From positions 1 to 64,000 of IMG/VR virus record IMGVR_UViG_3300005842_000001: a DNA stretch of 64,000 bases; one strand, given 5' to 3'. Source of the stretch: a virus. The notes beneath the pieces are model-generated. The model was given only the letters and a program-made list of their open reading frames with translations, did no database searches and had not been told where the DNA came from. Numbering within the stretch: position 1 is the first letter of the stretch; each line of letters opens with the position of its first letter. The position numbers and the translations under genes were made by a program. Shown here in pieces: positions 49,433 through 58,167 of the stretch.

Positions 49433-51343
49433 ATGCCACATTTCGAGCAAGGTACTGTCAACTTCCCTGGCATACTCGCCCCCGTAGGGGGGCGATATGC
49501 TTTGACGAGAGGCATCAACCCTGGCATCATTGAGATTCATTGTTGCAATCAGAGAATTGAAAACTTCCGTGGTGCCACTGGCTCTGTTATCTTTCAGCAT
49601 CAGTCCACCGGGTTCTACTTAGAGTTGATCAATTGCAGAGTGTTCCATCACGATCTGATGATTGGTGGAACCAACAAAGAACTCACGATAGCTCTTGAGG
49701 ATCGGCGCTGGCTCTGGCGGTTCCCTAGCATCAGCGGCTGTTACAATCGCAAGACAGCCGATCAGACGATTTACAAAAACTATCGAAAGAATCCGCAAGA
49801 GTTGGCGAAGTTATGCCTTGAAGCGATGGACGAAAAAGGCTATGACGTGTCAGCGCTTCCCACCAACGACTACCCCCCTATTGAGTGGTACGCCAGTAAT
49901 GCAGCGGCGGCGCTGGAGAATCTTGTCAACCTTTATGGTTGCTGTACGACGCTGAACCTCAATGGTTACGTCGTCATCTGCAAGATCGGCGTGGGCAATC
50001 CTCTTCCTCTCAATCTACCATACGACACCAACAACGAAGCGATCATAGCCCCTATACTTCCTGATAGTTACGAAGTGCATTTCGGGCCGACAAAGTATCG
50101 GGTAAATTCCCTGCTACAGTCAGTGGCCATTGACGTGGATGGCGTGATCAAAGGTGCGAACGAAGTAAGCTACAAACCAAAGGTAACAGAAACTGGCGGC
50201 ACTCCTCAATACGCCTGGGACACTGAGATTCCTGGCACGTTCCCTGTGCTGCTTACAAAAGAACTTGAAGGCAACGCTCACTCTGGCCAGCGCCTATTCA
50301 TTATGGACTTGGCCCGAAAGAGCATGTTCAAATACTTCCAGATCAGCACATATCAGCCTGATCCTTCTGCTAGCGACCAGAGCCGTGGCGCTCCGATGGA
50401 GATACCGGGTTGCAAAATCAAGATCGAGGATATTGATCAGTTGTTGCCAATCGACGACACGCTTTACAATGTGTGTCTCGATCCTAGTGCTACTGCTCAA
50501 GACCTGAAGAATAATCGATTCAACCAAGTGTCAGATACCAATTCGATTTCTGAACGGTTGTGGGATGTTGTTGATCTAAGTTTGGTTTGGGGGACGTTCT
50601 TCAAGTCCCTTGGCCACTTCATTGGCACTGCAAAGCAAACAAGTGAGATTGCTTTCAAAAAACCTGAAGGCGAAAACAGTTACAATGCTGGCGGTTATCA
50701 GATCGACAAAGAGCGTGGCATCGTCATGTTCGATGATTATGTGTACAAGATGACTAACCCTGATGATGTAAATAATTCAAAGAGGACTTTTCCCGATCTG
50801 GCATTGAGCTTCATGACCTCAGTGCGTGACAGGAAAACAGGGGCATTCGACCACTATACATATAAACGAGACAGCAAGATCACCAAGAAGAATGGCACCA
50901 AACCTCAAGTGATCATGAAGCCAGAGTATCAACTCGTGGTGACTCACGAGATGTTGAACGGTGGCAACCCTGGCCCGGCAAAACAAGTCAACAAAAAGAT
51001 GCTCGATCAGATCGCTGAATACTACATCAACTTCGTTGAGCAGACTTCCTTGCTTCAGAATCCACAAACGATCAGATACAATGGGCTGCAAGCTGTCAAC
51101 CCTGATGGTGCGGTCGTGAGCGTGACATTTGAAGTGGGCGGCGGCGGTGCGAAGACGACAGCAAGCTACAATGATGAACGCCATCCGTGGCTTCAGCCTT
51201 ATGAAACTCGCCGCCTGAATGAGCGAACTCGACAAGGAATCAATCAGTTCGGCTTTATTCCACCAGCTTTCTTTTTTGCTCCTCGTGCCTTTCCTTATAA
51301 CATGGGTTCTGTATTCTCAAATGTGCAGCCATCAAGGCGCTAA
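49433..51343 (+). CDS. Baseplate hub-like tail protein, 636 aa
   Basis: IEIHCCNQRIENFRGATGSV, ALEDRRWLWRFPSISGCYN and QELAKLCLEAMDEKGYDVSALP recall hub/Tal-type proteins that bind the tube end. The downstream part is beta with YRVNSLLQSVAIDVDG. No lysozyme domain seen. Placed between the distal tail and fibre genes. Confidence 0.6.
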   Translation: MPHFEQGTVNFPGILAPVGGRYALTRGINPGIIEIHCCNQRIENFRGATGSVIFQHQSTGFYLELINCRVFHHDLMIGGTNKELTIALEDRRWLWRFPSISGCYNRKTADQTIYKNYRKNPQELAKLCLEAMDEKGYDVSALPTNDYPPIEWYASNAAAALENLVNLYGCCTTLNLNGYVVICKIGVGNPLPLNLPYDTNNEAIIAPILPDSYEVHFGPTKYRVNSLLQSVAIDVDGVIKGANEVSYKPKVTETGGTPQYAWDTEIPGTFPVLLTKELEGNAHSGQRLFIMDLARKSMFKYFQISTYQPDPSASDQSRGAPMEIPGCKIKIEDIDQLLPIDDTLYNVCLDPSATAQDLKNNRFNQVSDTNSISERLWDVVDLSLVWGTFFKSLGHFIGTAKQTSEIAFKKPEGENSYNAGGYQIDKERGIVMFDDYVYKMTNPDDVNNSKRTFPDLALSFMTSVRDRKTGAFDHYTYKRDSKITKKNGTKPQVIMKPEYQLVVTHEMLNGGNPGPAKQVNKKMLDQIAEYYINFVEQTSLLQNPQTIRYNGLQAVNPDGAVVSVTFEVGGGGAKTTASYNDERHPWLQPYETRRLNERTRQGINQFGFIPPAFFFAPRAFPYNMGSVFSNVQPSRR

Positions 51344-51358
51344 CTTGGGGAAATGATC

Positions 51359-51670
51359 ATGAAAGCTGGCACTGTTTTTCCAAAAGATCACGAGACGTTT
51401 GGAGCTTGGGTAGGCAAAGCTGCTACCTACATTTCAAAAGATCAGGGCGTGGTGATCGCAAAGAGCGTGGTAGTTGATAATGGTTTTGAAATTGCTCTGA
51501 GTGTCGGAACCGACGACAAGATCACTCTTCAGCACATTGGGGCAGATGGTAGACTTCATTGGGCTGTTGTGTCACCAGAAGCATACGAAAGAGCAGTCGT
51601 CGAAATGCTCGAAACGCTCAAGGGGAAGGTGAAGCTCATTCCTAAAGACACTGAAGAGGTCGTGTCTTAG
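51359..51670 (+). CDS. Hypothetical protein, 103 aa
   Basis: ATG 51359 lies 8 bases after GGGG; ATG 51353 is in frame but too close to it. Mixed alpha/beta. Ends just before the tRNA gene. Confidence 0.6.
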   Translation: MKAGTVFPKDHETFGAWVGKAATYISKDQGVVIAKSVVVDNGFEIALSVGTDDKITLQHIGADGRLHWAVVSPEAYERAVVEMLETLKGKVKLIPKDTEEVVS

Positions 51671-51676
51671 AAACTT

Positions 51677-51748
51677 CGCGGGGTGGACCAGCGGTAGGTC
51701 GTCGGGTTCATAACCCGAAGGTCGTGAGTTCGATTCTCACCCCCGCAA
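51677..51748 (+). tRNA. tRNA-fMet (CAU), initiator type
   Basis: Complete cloverleaf. Acceptor CGCGGGG pairs with CCCCGCA except position 1 (C1xA72 mismatch). D-stem GACC/GGTC contains A11:U24. Anticodon stem TCGGG/CCCGA gives three consecutive G:C pairs, with loop TTCATAA (anticodon 51709-51711). T-arm GTGAG/CTCAC. The discriminator is A, and CCA is not encoded. These three features are the known determinants of bacterial initiator tRNA. Confidence 0.93.
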
Positions 51749-51760
51749 TTTTGGTGAGCC

Positions 51761-52195
51761 ATGCTCGATAGAGAACAATCAACCCCTCATACTGATTTTC
51801 AGCGCAAGATACCTTGCTTCAATAATAGTGAGACCGTCACACTCCCAGCCTTCGGTAGCTGCTCTGCAATTGATATGGATGTGGATGACACTTCAGGCGA
51901 GGGATCGTTGACTGTAGACGTGCCAGCGAACGATAACGACAAGCTGGCTTACTTCGTGACTGAAGCTGCTATCCCACCCCAAAGTTCTGGATTCGTTCAA
52001 GTCGATTTCCCTGCTCTTGCTCTGTATGACGATGCTGATGGCACTCCTGGCTTGGATGAGCAGTGGGGGACAAAAGCTGGTGAGGTCAAGCTCAGAAAGG
52101 GCAAGACGGGATTCCTAACCCGCCCTTGGGCTGCTGGCGTGACTCCTAGAATCTCTAACTCAGTGGTAGTAGAGAGGGAAGTATGCCGGTTCTAA
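51761..52195 (+). CDS. Virion-associated protein, 144 aa
   Basis: FNNSETVTLPAFGSC at the start and EVKLRKGKTGFLTRPW later match the pattern of small phage proteins with N(N/D)SxExxPA...G motifs. The same domain recurs at the start of the next gene (INNTAEDCPVYGAC, LHRGYEGFIV). Probable tail-associated protein. 13-base overlap downstream. Confidence 0.6.
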   Translation: MLDREQSTPHTDFQRKIPCFNNSETVTLPAFGSCSAIDMDVDDTSGEGSLTVDVPANDNDKLAYFVTEAAIPPQSSGFVQVDFPALALYDDADGTPGLDEQWGTKAGEVKLRKGKTGFLTRPWAAGVTPRISNSVVVEREVCRF

Positions 52196-53283
52196 TCGGC
52201 CCTGATATGTGTCTGAGACGACTTCCAGTGATCAACAACACTGCTGAAGACTGTCCTGTGTATGGCGCGTGTGAGATTTCTAGGCCAGATGAAAACGGTG
52301 TTTATCAACTTAGGAAGCCTGACAAAGATGATTCAGGCACCGCCTACATCAATACAGAATCAGTGATCAAAGCTAATGGCGGTAGAGGGTATGTTTGCCG
52401 CCAAACTCCGACGTGGGCTTTATATCATGCTGCCGATGGCGATCCTGACAACAGGGAGAGCATAGGCACTCGATCTGGCTTCTGGGAATTGCACCGGGGG
52501 TACGAAGGGTTCATAGTTATTGGTGGTGCTGATGGAACCAAAGTCTATGTAGAAAGAGACGTAACGTGTCGTGATTTAGTGAGCGGTGGGTATTACGGGT
52601 ATTATCCAGCAGGTCGTCCAGCTTCCAATCCATCAGATTGCCCCTCATGCCCAGGAGGAATCGGACCATCACAGATCATTGTTGACGTATTATTTTCTGG
52701 CAGTTGCTCTGGGAATTACACAATAGACGAACACGCCACAGGAACATCTTTATCTTTCTCATGTACTTCAGCAGGAATAGTTGAGCCTGTTTGCTTGCCA
52801 CCGACAGCGCCATCGTCGCATCGCAGCAAAATACAAAGTGTTGTCGAAGAACATTCGTGCTTTTCTAATGTGACGATAACATACACGCACGTTGGTGGTA
52901 ATGTTTTCGTTCCCGATGTGTCAACTCTGCATGGTTGCAAGTTGCATTTCTACGGGAAGATGTGCAACAGCCTTGGCGTGCCAGAGTCATACGATTTTAC
53001 TGCTGAAACTATTTTAACAGTCGAGAATATCACACTAAACGCTGGCTGCACTTCTGCAACCATAGCGTTCACAGGAAGTATCATTTATACTCCGGCGACA
53101 ATAACTTTGATGTTTGCCACCTTTACAGTGCCCACTGATTTCTGCGTATCTATTTGCCCCGAAAACTATTCAAAGACAATTACTGGCTCGCCGTTGTGCA
53201 TTGGTTCTGCAAGCCCGTTCCCGACGGCCCCTCTCTTTACTTGCGATTGCCACATGGCATCTATTGCGTGGAGGCTGGCTTAA
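52183..53283 (+). CDS. Virion-associated protein, 366 aa
   Basis: The N-terminal 135 residues are paralogous to the preceding protein. Then comes a Pro/Gly linker (YYPAGRPASNPSDCPSCPGG) and a Cys-rich beta C-terminal half. The domain duplication with new C-terminus suggests a tail tip or fibre component. No enzyme motif seen. Confidence 0.58.
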   Translation: MPVLIGPDMCLRRLPVINNTAEDCPVYGACEISRPDENGVYQLRKPDKDDSGTAYINTESVIKANGGRGYVCRQTPTWALYHAADGDPDNRESIGTRSGFWELHRGYEGFIVIGGADGTKVYVERDVTCRDLVSGGYYGYYPAGRPASNPSDCPSCPGGIGPSQIIVDVLFSGSCSGNYTIDEHATGTSLSFSCTSAGIVEPVCLPPTAPSSHRSKIQSVVEEHSCFSNVTITYTHVGGNVFVPDVSTLHGCKLHFYGKMCNSLGVPESYDFTAETILTVENITLNAGCTSATIAFTGSIIYTPATITLMFATFTVPTDFCVSICPENYSKTITGSPLCIGSASPFPTAPLFTCDCHMASIAWRLA

Positions 53284-53284
53284 A

Positions 53285-54484
53285 ATGAAAATAAGTCTGC
53301 CATCATGTTCTTACCAAGGAGAGATTACAGAGGGACGATTTTTTTGCTCGAATCCACATGTTGTGTCTCGCCTGCCTGATGGCAAGCATGACATATCTAT
53401 TTGCGACAAATGTAATCGACACTCGGAGAGGCCGCAAGAGAAACCGCATGCACCTCAAAACAAATCTAGCAGCAATCTTCTTCGCTCACTTCCTATCGCC
53501 AAGCAATGCAAGTATTTAGGCGACCGGCTCACGCCGGAGGAAGTCAAAGAAAAGCAGTTGACGGGATGCCGAACTTGTAGCGGTGAAGTACCTGCGTTTC
53601 ATTGCAAGTTTCCCGGCATGAAGAAGTTTAATGACGGGCCGTATACTCGGATTGCTGAGTGCATGAACTGCACGGACTGGAAAGGCAAAGACACCATCAT
53701 CGAATCTCCTGCTTACGGCAAGCACGGCGTGGTCATAGGCTCCTACGGCATGCCGGGTGTGGTTGAGCTCTCCATCGCCATGATCCGTGAGACCTGCGGC
53801 CCGGACATACCCATACTCATTGCCGACGACTGCACTCCTGAATCGATGGGCAGGCAGCGGCTACTCTCGCTTCCCACAAAATACCCTGGTGTTTCACTAC
53901 ACATGACTGGCGAGAACTTGGGGCACGCGCCGGGCGATATCCGTGCCTACCGCAACGGTATCAGATGGGCCGAAAAGCACGGCATCAAATACATCTGCAA
54001 ACTCTCCCAGCGGTTCATCTTTTTGTCTGATCGCTGGCTTCAAGATGTTGTTAGGGAGATGGAGATTCACGGATATGCTACGTCTAGCCAACGAGCGGTG
54101 CATCTTCACATGCAGTTCGCTATCCGGTCAGAGTGCGTGTTCATGGATGTGAAGAAATGCGTAAATAGTCCAGGGTTAATGGCGAGGCTCGATCCTCCTG
54201 GCGGTAAAATACCAACTTCAGCAGAGAGTTGGTTGCATGCTGGAATTAACGAAGGTAAATTATTACCGGTCATGCGATGCCGCCTGATGCCGGTAGACAG
54301 GTTTGGAAAACACAGCTCTGTTCTTTGGCACAACTCAGATGCCGATGATAGTTGTCAGGGGGGGGCTGAAGCATATCATAATCTTGCAAAAGAAATGGGC
54401 ATTGACCTTGGGCCTGAGTTTAGTGGCGCTGGCTGGCATGTCATCGCATCAATGCGGCCCGATGCTAATTATAAAATGCTTTAG
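53285..54484 (+). CDS. Glycosyltransferase-like protein with Cys-rich N-terminus
   Basis: ATG 53285 follows the previous TAA by one base. The first 140 residues hold many cysteines (CSYQG, CDKCNRH, CRTCSGEV, CMNCTDWKG). From residue about 150 a GT-A-like region follows: VVIGSYGMPGVVELSIAMIR, IPILIADDCTPES, YRNGIRWAEKHGIKYICKLSQRF. The usual catalytic DxD is not clear; ADD at about 180 is a candidate. It may modify phage or host glycans; function unproven. Confidence 0.6.
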   Translation: MKISLPSCSYQGEITEGRFFCSNPHVVSRLPDGKHDISICDKCNRHSERPQEKPHAPQNKSSSNLLRSLPIAKQCKYLGDRLTPEEVKEKQLTGCRTCSGEVPAFHCKFPGMKKFNDGPYTRIAECMNCTDWKGKDTIIESPAYGKHGVVIGSYGMPGVVELSIAMIRETCGPDIPILIADDCTPESMGRQRLLSLPTKYPGVSLHMTGENLGHAPGDIRAYRNGIRWAEKHGIKYICKLSQRFIFLSDRWLQDVVREMEIHGYATSSQRAVHLHMQFAIRSECVFMDVKKCVNSPGLMARLDPPGGKIPTSAESWLHAGINEGKLLPVMRCRLMPVDRFGKHSSVLWHNSDADDSCQGGAEAYHNLAKEMGIDLGPEFSGAGWHVIASMRPDANYKML

Positions 54485-54539
54485 TCTTGACCTTTCTCAC
54501 GCAATGTGTATATGGTTAGCCAATAAGGGGAATCACGCC

Positions 54540-54728
54540 ATGTCGAAAATCTTTACAGTCCTGTCATTATTACTGCTCATCGGCTGTAACCAGCAGCCTA
54601 CGACAGCACAGATCGCTGAAGGCATCATGATAGCCGAGAAAGAAAAGAAGCTCGACAACATGCTTGATCGGCTTAAATCAATGAAGGCACACGCTCAGAG
54701 CATTAAGGATATTTCAGCAAGTAAGTAA
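54540..54728 (+). CDS. Small lipoprotein, 62 aa
   Basis: MSKIFTVLSLLLLIGCNQQ has a lipobox LLIGC with the lipidated Cys at 16. The rest is a charged helix. The start is set by AAGGGGAATCACGCC. Could be a Rz1-like spanin or a superinfection-exclusion lipoprotein; neither can be shown. Confidence 0.6.
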   Translation: MSKIFTVLSLLLLIGCNQQPTTAQIAEGIMIAEKEKKLDNMLDRLKSMKAHAQSIKDISASK

Positions 54729-54756
54729 TGCGGCATCCTTGCCGACAGTTCTCAAT

Positions 54757-54785
54757 CTCCTAGCTATATGCTACACGGCCAGGAG
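54757..54785 (+). promoter_or_regulatory. Inverted repeat with TATATG between anti-SD and SD
   Basis: CTCCT (54757-54761) pairs with AGGAG (54781-54785), the SD of gene 54794. TAGC and GCTA form an inner stem around TATAT. Same layout as 14043-14081, though shorter. Confidence 0.5.
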
Positions 54786-54793
54786 ATAGATAT

Positions 54794-55945
54794 ATGTTTC
54801 GGTTCAAGATGGTTGCTTTTGCCTTTTTAATTCTTTGCGGGCAAGCATTCGGGCAAAACAAAATCAGAATGAGTGTTGTGCCGACTGGATCGCCAGCACC
54901 AATAACCTACAAGGAAGTAACGCTTGAACTTGGCCAGATGTATACTGTTGAGTTCGCTACAGCAGACAATAAAGCTCCTTTTGGTGGCCAGCCTTATTCG
55001 GTCGAATGCGAAGCGGTTGGAAGTAATACACCTTCGACCTGGATTCGTGGCCTTGTGCCTCTCGACAACAACTACAAGAACCTTGCTCCTGAAAATCTGA
55101 TCGACACTGCAACAGTATTTGTCAGCGATGAAACTCCTGATGCCATGGTGTTGCGAGCAGTCTGCAATAACAGAACAGTTTTCAGGGCGAACATCACGGC
55201 GATCAAGAAAAAGAAACCGCCACAACCTAGCCCCTATCTTGCTGCGCTCACCACTGCGGCTGCTCTTGATCATGCCCAGCCAGTCGAGCTATCGACGCTG
55301 GCGATGGCGTATAAAAACGTTGCTGGCATGATGGGTTCACTAAAGACTGGCCGGGACGTTTGGTCAGCAATCGGTATTGAGTACCTAAAAATATCTGCTG
55401 GCAGTTTGATTCAGACACGAGATGCCATCAGCAAGATTCTGATGAGCGATACGGTGCGGTATTACGATCTACAGTTGACAGCAGACGACTCGAAAGCGCT
55501 CAAGCTCATTCTGGTAAACATTGAGACAGCACTTGAGGCGTTGGCAGCAGGGCCAACGCCTTCGCCGCCGACGCCCGGCCCGCCTACCCCTAATCCTGTT
55601 TCCCCTTCGCCTTTCTCTGATCCTGGCTTCAGGGTGCTAATCGTTTACAAGACAGCAGACAAAGGAAAGATTCCACAGTCTCAGGATATAGCACTCAGGG
55701 CGGCTGCTCTGAGGACGTATCTCAATGCAAAGTGTGTCAAGGTCGATTCAACTCCTGAATGGCGAATCTGGCCGGATGATGTTGACACAGCGAACGAAAA
55801 ACCGATCTGGCAGAATGCTATGAAGCTACCTCGTGCCAGCACTCCTTGGATTTACATTGGCGACGGTCAAAAGGGAATCTCTTGCGCTCTGCCCGCTGAC
55901 ACAGATGGCGTTCTAAAGCTATTGCAGCAATATGGTGGGCAATGA
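54794..55945 (+). CDS. Exported protein with Pro-rich linker, 383 aa
   Basis: Signal peptide MFRFKMVAFAFLILCGQAFG. A beta domain follows (about 22-125), then a helical region (about 140-245), a linker TPSPPTPGPPTPNPVSPSP (about 250-270), and an alpha/beta C-terminal domain with DPGFRVLIVYKTADKGKIP. AGGAG SD at 8 bases. Function unknown; exported proteins of this size are unusual in phages. Confidence 0.6.
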   Translation: MFRFKMVAFAFLILCGQAFGQNKIRMSVVPTGSPAPITYKEVTLELGQMYTVEFATADNKAPFGGQPYSVECEAVGSNTPSTWIRGLVPLDNNYKNLAPENLIDTATVFVSDETPDAMVLRAVCNNRTVFRANITAIKKKKPPQPSPYLAALTTAAALDHAQPVELSTLAMAYKNVAGMMGSLKTGRDVWSAIGIEYLKISAGSLIQTRDAISKILMSDTVRYYDLQLTADDSKALKLILVNIETALEALAAGPTPSPPTPGPPTPNPVSPSPFSDPGFRVLIVYKTADKGKIPQSQDIALRAAALRTYLNAKCVKVDSTPEWRIWPDDVDTANEKPIWQNAMKLPRASTPWIYIGDGQKGISCALPADTDGVLKLLQQYGGQ

Positions 55946-56052
55946 GATTATTCGGTTACTTGCTCGAATTGATTGCCTTTTTTGTTCGCTGTCGTTTTAC
56001 GATAGAGAACTGGAAGCAAAGTAGAAAGCGAAGCCAACGCATAGGAGCTTGA
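55942..56052 (+). CDS. Small hypothetical protein, 36 aa
   Basis: ATGA overlap with the preceding stop; GGTGGGCA upstream. MRLFGYLLELIAFFVRCRF is an amphipathic or membrane helix, then a basic tail. Confidence 0.45.
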   Translation: MRLFGYLLELIAFFVRCRFTIENWKQSRKRSQRIGA

Positions 56053-56055
56053 ATC

Positions 56056-56868
56056 ATGGCTGAAGAAATCATCATACACGATGGCAACTACACCGACTTC
56101 ATCGATTGTGAAGTGAACGGCGAAAAGAAACACCGTGGGCTGAAGCCTCGTAACTATGCTATCCACCCGGTAGGCTGCTTTGCGTTCGCTCCACGCTTTA
56201 GCCTTGACATTATTCCTGAATCACAGTGGCAATCACGTCTTGATGAATTGATCGCCCGCAAAGCTCAGCTATCAGATATTCGCAACACCGGTATGAACGG
56301 CTCAAGGATTCCTTCTCGTGATCAAAACGGAAGAGGGTACTGCTGGGGGCATAGCTCGACGAGCGTAGCGATGATCTGGCGGGCGTTAATGGGGCTGCCT
56401 TATGCTGATCTGTCGGCATATGCCGTTTGTTGCATCATCAAACGGTTCAGAGACGAGGGCGGCAATGCAATCGATTCTCTATCGTTCATGGCTGACAGGG
56501 GCATACCTACCAGTCAGTATTGGCCTCAGCAGTCAACCAACAGATCGAACGATAATCCGCAAACGTGGGCCAATGCTGCTCTGCATAAGTTCGCTCCTAA
56601 CTGGATGGACTTAGACACTGATCAGGATCAGATGCGAGCGCAGTTGGTAACGTGTCTGCTACTTGGCATTCCTGTTGCCACTGATTTCGATTGGTGGGGA
56701 CATTCGGTTGCTTCTATCGATCTTGTCAGTGTCAGACCATTCAGAACACGCATCTGGAACTCTTGGGGCGACGATTGGAGCGATAACGGCATGGGCCTAC
56801 TCGAAGGATCGAAGGCGATTCCCAATGGTGCTGTAGCTGCCTTAACGATGAGCGCTTCGTACAACTAA
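56056..56868 (+). CDS. Papain-like (C1) cysteine protease
   Basis: 270 residues with NGRGYCWGHSSTSVAMI (Cys96, preceded by the oxyanion-type region), WWGHSV (His216) and RIWNSWGDDWSDNGMGLL (Asn235), the papain triad motifs in order. No signal peptide. The N-terminal about 80 residues may act as a pro-region. C1 proteases occur in some phage genomes; role here (host takeover, lysis or virion processing) is open. SD ATAGGAGCTTGAATC. Confidence 0.8.
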   Translation: MAEEIIIHDGNYTDFIDCEVNGEKKHRGLKPRNYAIHPVGCFAFAPRFSLDIIPESQWQSRLDELIARKAQLSDIRNTGMNGSRIPSRDQNGRGYCWGHSSTSVAMIWRALMGLPYADLSAYAVCCIIKRFRDEGGNAIDSLSFMADRGIPTSQYWPQQSTNRSNDNPQTWANAALHKFAPNWMDLDTDQDQMRAQLVTCLLLGIPVATDFDWWGHSVASIDLVSVRPFRTRIWNSWGDDWSDNGMGLLEGSKAIPNGAVAALTMSASYN

Positions 56869-56884
56869 ATAGATATAAAGTCCG

Positions 56885-56917
56885 TTGGCGGCACAACGCC
56901 GCCAAGTTCTTTCTTTT
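56885..56917 (+). terminator. Rho-independent terminator after protease gene
   Basis: TTGGCGGC (56885-56892), loop ACAAC, GCCGCCAA (56898-56905), then TTCTTTCTTTT. Confidence 0.8.
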
Positions 56918-56929
56918 GTGGAGTCTGAC

Positions 56930-57541
56930 ATGATGAATTGCATCCGTTTTCTTCTGAGCAACGCTGACCGCATTGGCGGTGACGTTTCTGATGTTGCTGT
57001 CACCCCTTCGCCGCTGGCCACTGATATTGATCACACTACTCTTGTCCTGGCGAACGGGCAAAAGATAGTTGGCTCTGATCTGTCTGTGTTCATCAATAGC
57101 CTTGGTGGACTTTCGACGATCTTCAGCCCTGCCAACATCATCGCTTTGCTCAATCTGTTCTTCCGTCCAACGCCAGCGCCAGCCCCGACACCTGTACCGC
57201 CATCACCAGCGCCAGCGCCGTTCAATCTGGCAGCGTTGCTTACTGGCCTCCTACAGTTGCTTCAGCAGTTCCAGCCTGTCGCCCCGGTTGTTCCCGGCCC
57301 GACGCCTACCCCTTCGCCGGTGCCTACGCCACCTAAGATGATGGCGTTGCCTGTCGAGAAGCGTCCTTCCAAGGAAGACGTGTTGAATGATCTGAAGGCG
57401 AAGGGCGTTGCTGTTGGGATGATTCCGATTCCTCTCTTGGTGATGCTCATTCAGTTGGCGATTCAGTTTGGCTTGCCATTCATCCAAAGTTGGTTGAAGC
57501 CATTCACGCCAGCAGCGAACGGCCCGAAGGTCACTCACTAA
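56930..57541 (+). CDS. Pro-rich hypothetical protein, 203 aa
   Basis: ATG 56930 follows TGTGGAGTCTGAC. Two low-complexity Pro/Ala/Thr segments (about 80-97 and 122-138) separate three helices; the last (about 165-190) is hydrophobic. Could be membrane- or virion-associated. Function unknown. Confidence 0.55.
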   Translation: MMNCIRFLLSNADRIGGDVSDVAVTPSPLATDIDHTTLVLANGQKIVGSDLSVFINSLGGLSTIFSPANIIALLNLFFRPTPAPAPTPVPPSPAPAPFNLAALLTGLLQLLQQFQPVAPVVPGPTPTPSPVPTPPKMMALPVEKRPSKEDVLNDLKAKGVAVGMIPIPLLVMLIQLAIQFGLPFIQSWLKPFTPAANGPKVTH

Positions 57542-57563
57542 GATTGGCAGCGATCAACTCACG

Positions 57564-57593
57564 AGGTCAAGAGATGGCTCTTGACCTTCTTTT
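57564..57593 (+). terminator. Rho-independent terminator
   Basis: AGGTCAAGAG (57564-57573), loop ATGG, CTCTTGACCT (57578-57587), then TCTTTT. Confidence 0.82.
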
Positions 57594-57623
57594 AGGCTCA
57601 CACTTTTCAACAGGGAGGTAGCT

Positions 57624-58151
57624 ATGAAGACTCTAATCTTTCTACTGCTTGCTGTCTTATGCTCTCCAATTGCAGCAAACGACATTCCCACGCCGCCCGG
57701 TTATATACCACGTCCGCCCGGCTGGATCGCTCCCAAGCCAGAAGCGAAGATCACGCCTAAGCAAGACATGCTGGAAGATCAAATTGTTACAGCTACTCCA
57801 CTATCTGTAAAAGCTGGCAGCGGCATTGCTTCTTATGAAGTGCATTGCGATGAAGACGCCGAAATCTTTATCGGTGGCTATCCGACGACTCTGAAAGGCA
57901 CAGTCAGGGTATTCGAGACCCACCCAAACCTGAGCAATGCAACAGGGCATTACATTTTCAAGATGCGTGTTTTCAGGAACGGTGTATACTTTGAATCTGA
58001 GAAGACGGTTGACCACAAGCCCGGTGAGCGCCAAGTTGTGACGTTTGATGAACAAGTTAAGCAAGCCAGATCATTGGACAACTATCGCAATTACAGCCCT
58101 GCCATGTCTTATTCACCGTCGATGGTGAGTAGCGATGAATGCAGCACTTGA
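57624..58151 (+). CDS. Exported protein with Pro/Gly-rich start, 175 aa
   Basis: Signal peptide MKTLIFLLLAVLCSPIAAND, then PTPPGYIPRPPGWIAPKPEAK. The mature C-terminal half contains CDEDAEIFIGGYPTTLKG and a segment with FRNGVYFESEKTV that resembles planctomycete-type TIGR03000 beta domains; this is only a resemblance. SD AGGGAGGTAGCT. Exported role unknown. Confidence 0.6.
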   Translation: MKTLIFLLLAVLCSPIAANDIPTPPGYIPRPPGWIAPKPEAKITPKQDMLEDQIVTATPLSVKAGSGIASYEVHCDEDAEIFIGGYPTTLKGTVRVFETHPNLSNATGHYIFKMRVFRNGVYFESEKTVDHKPGERQVVTFDEQVKQARSLDNYRNYSPAMSYSPSMVSSDECST

Positions 58152-58167
58152 GGGCGACGATAAACCC

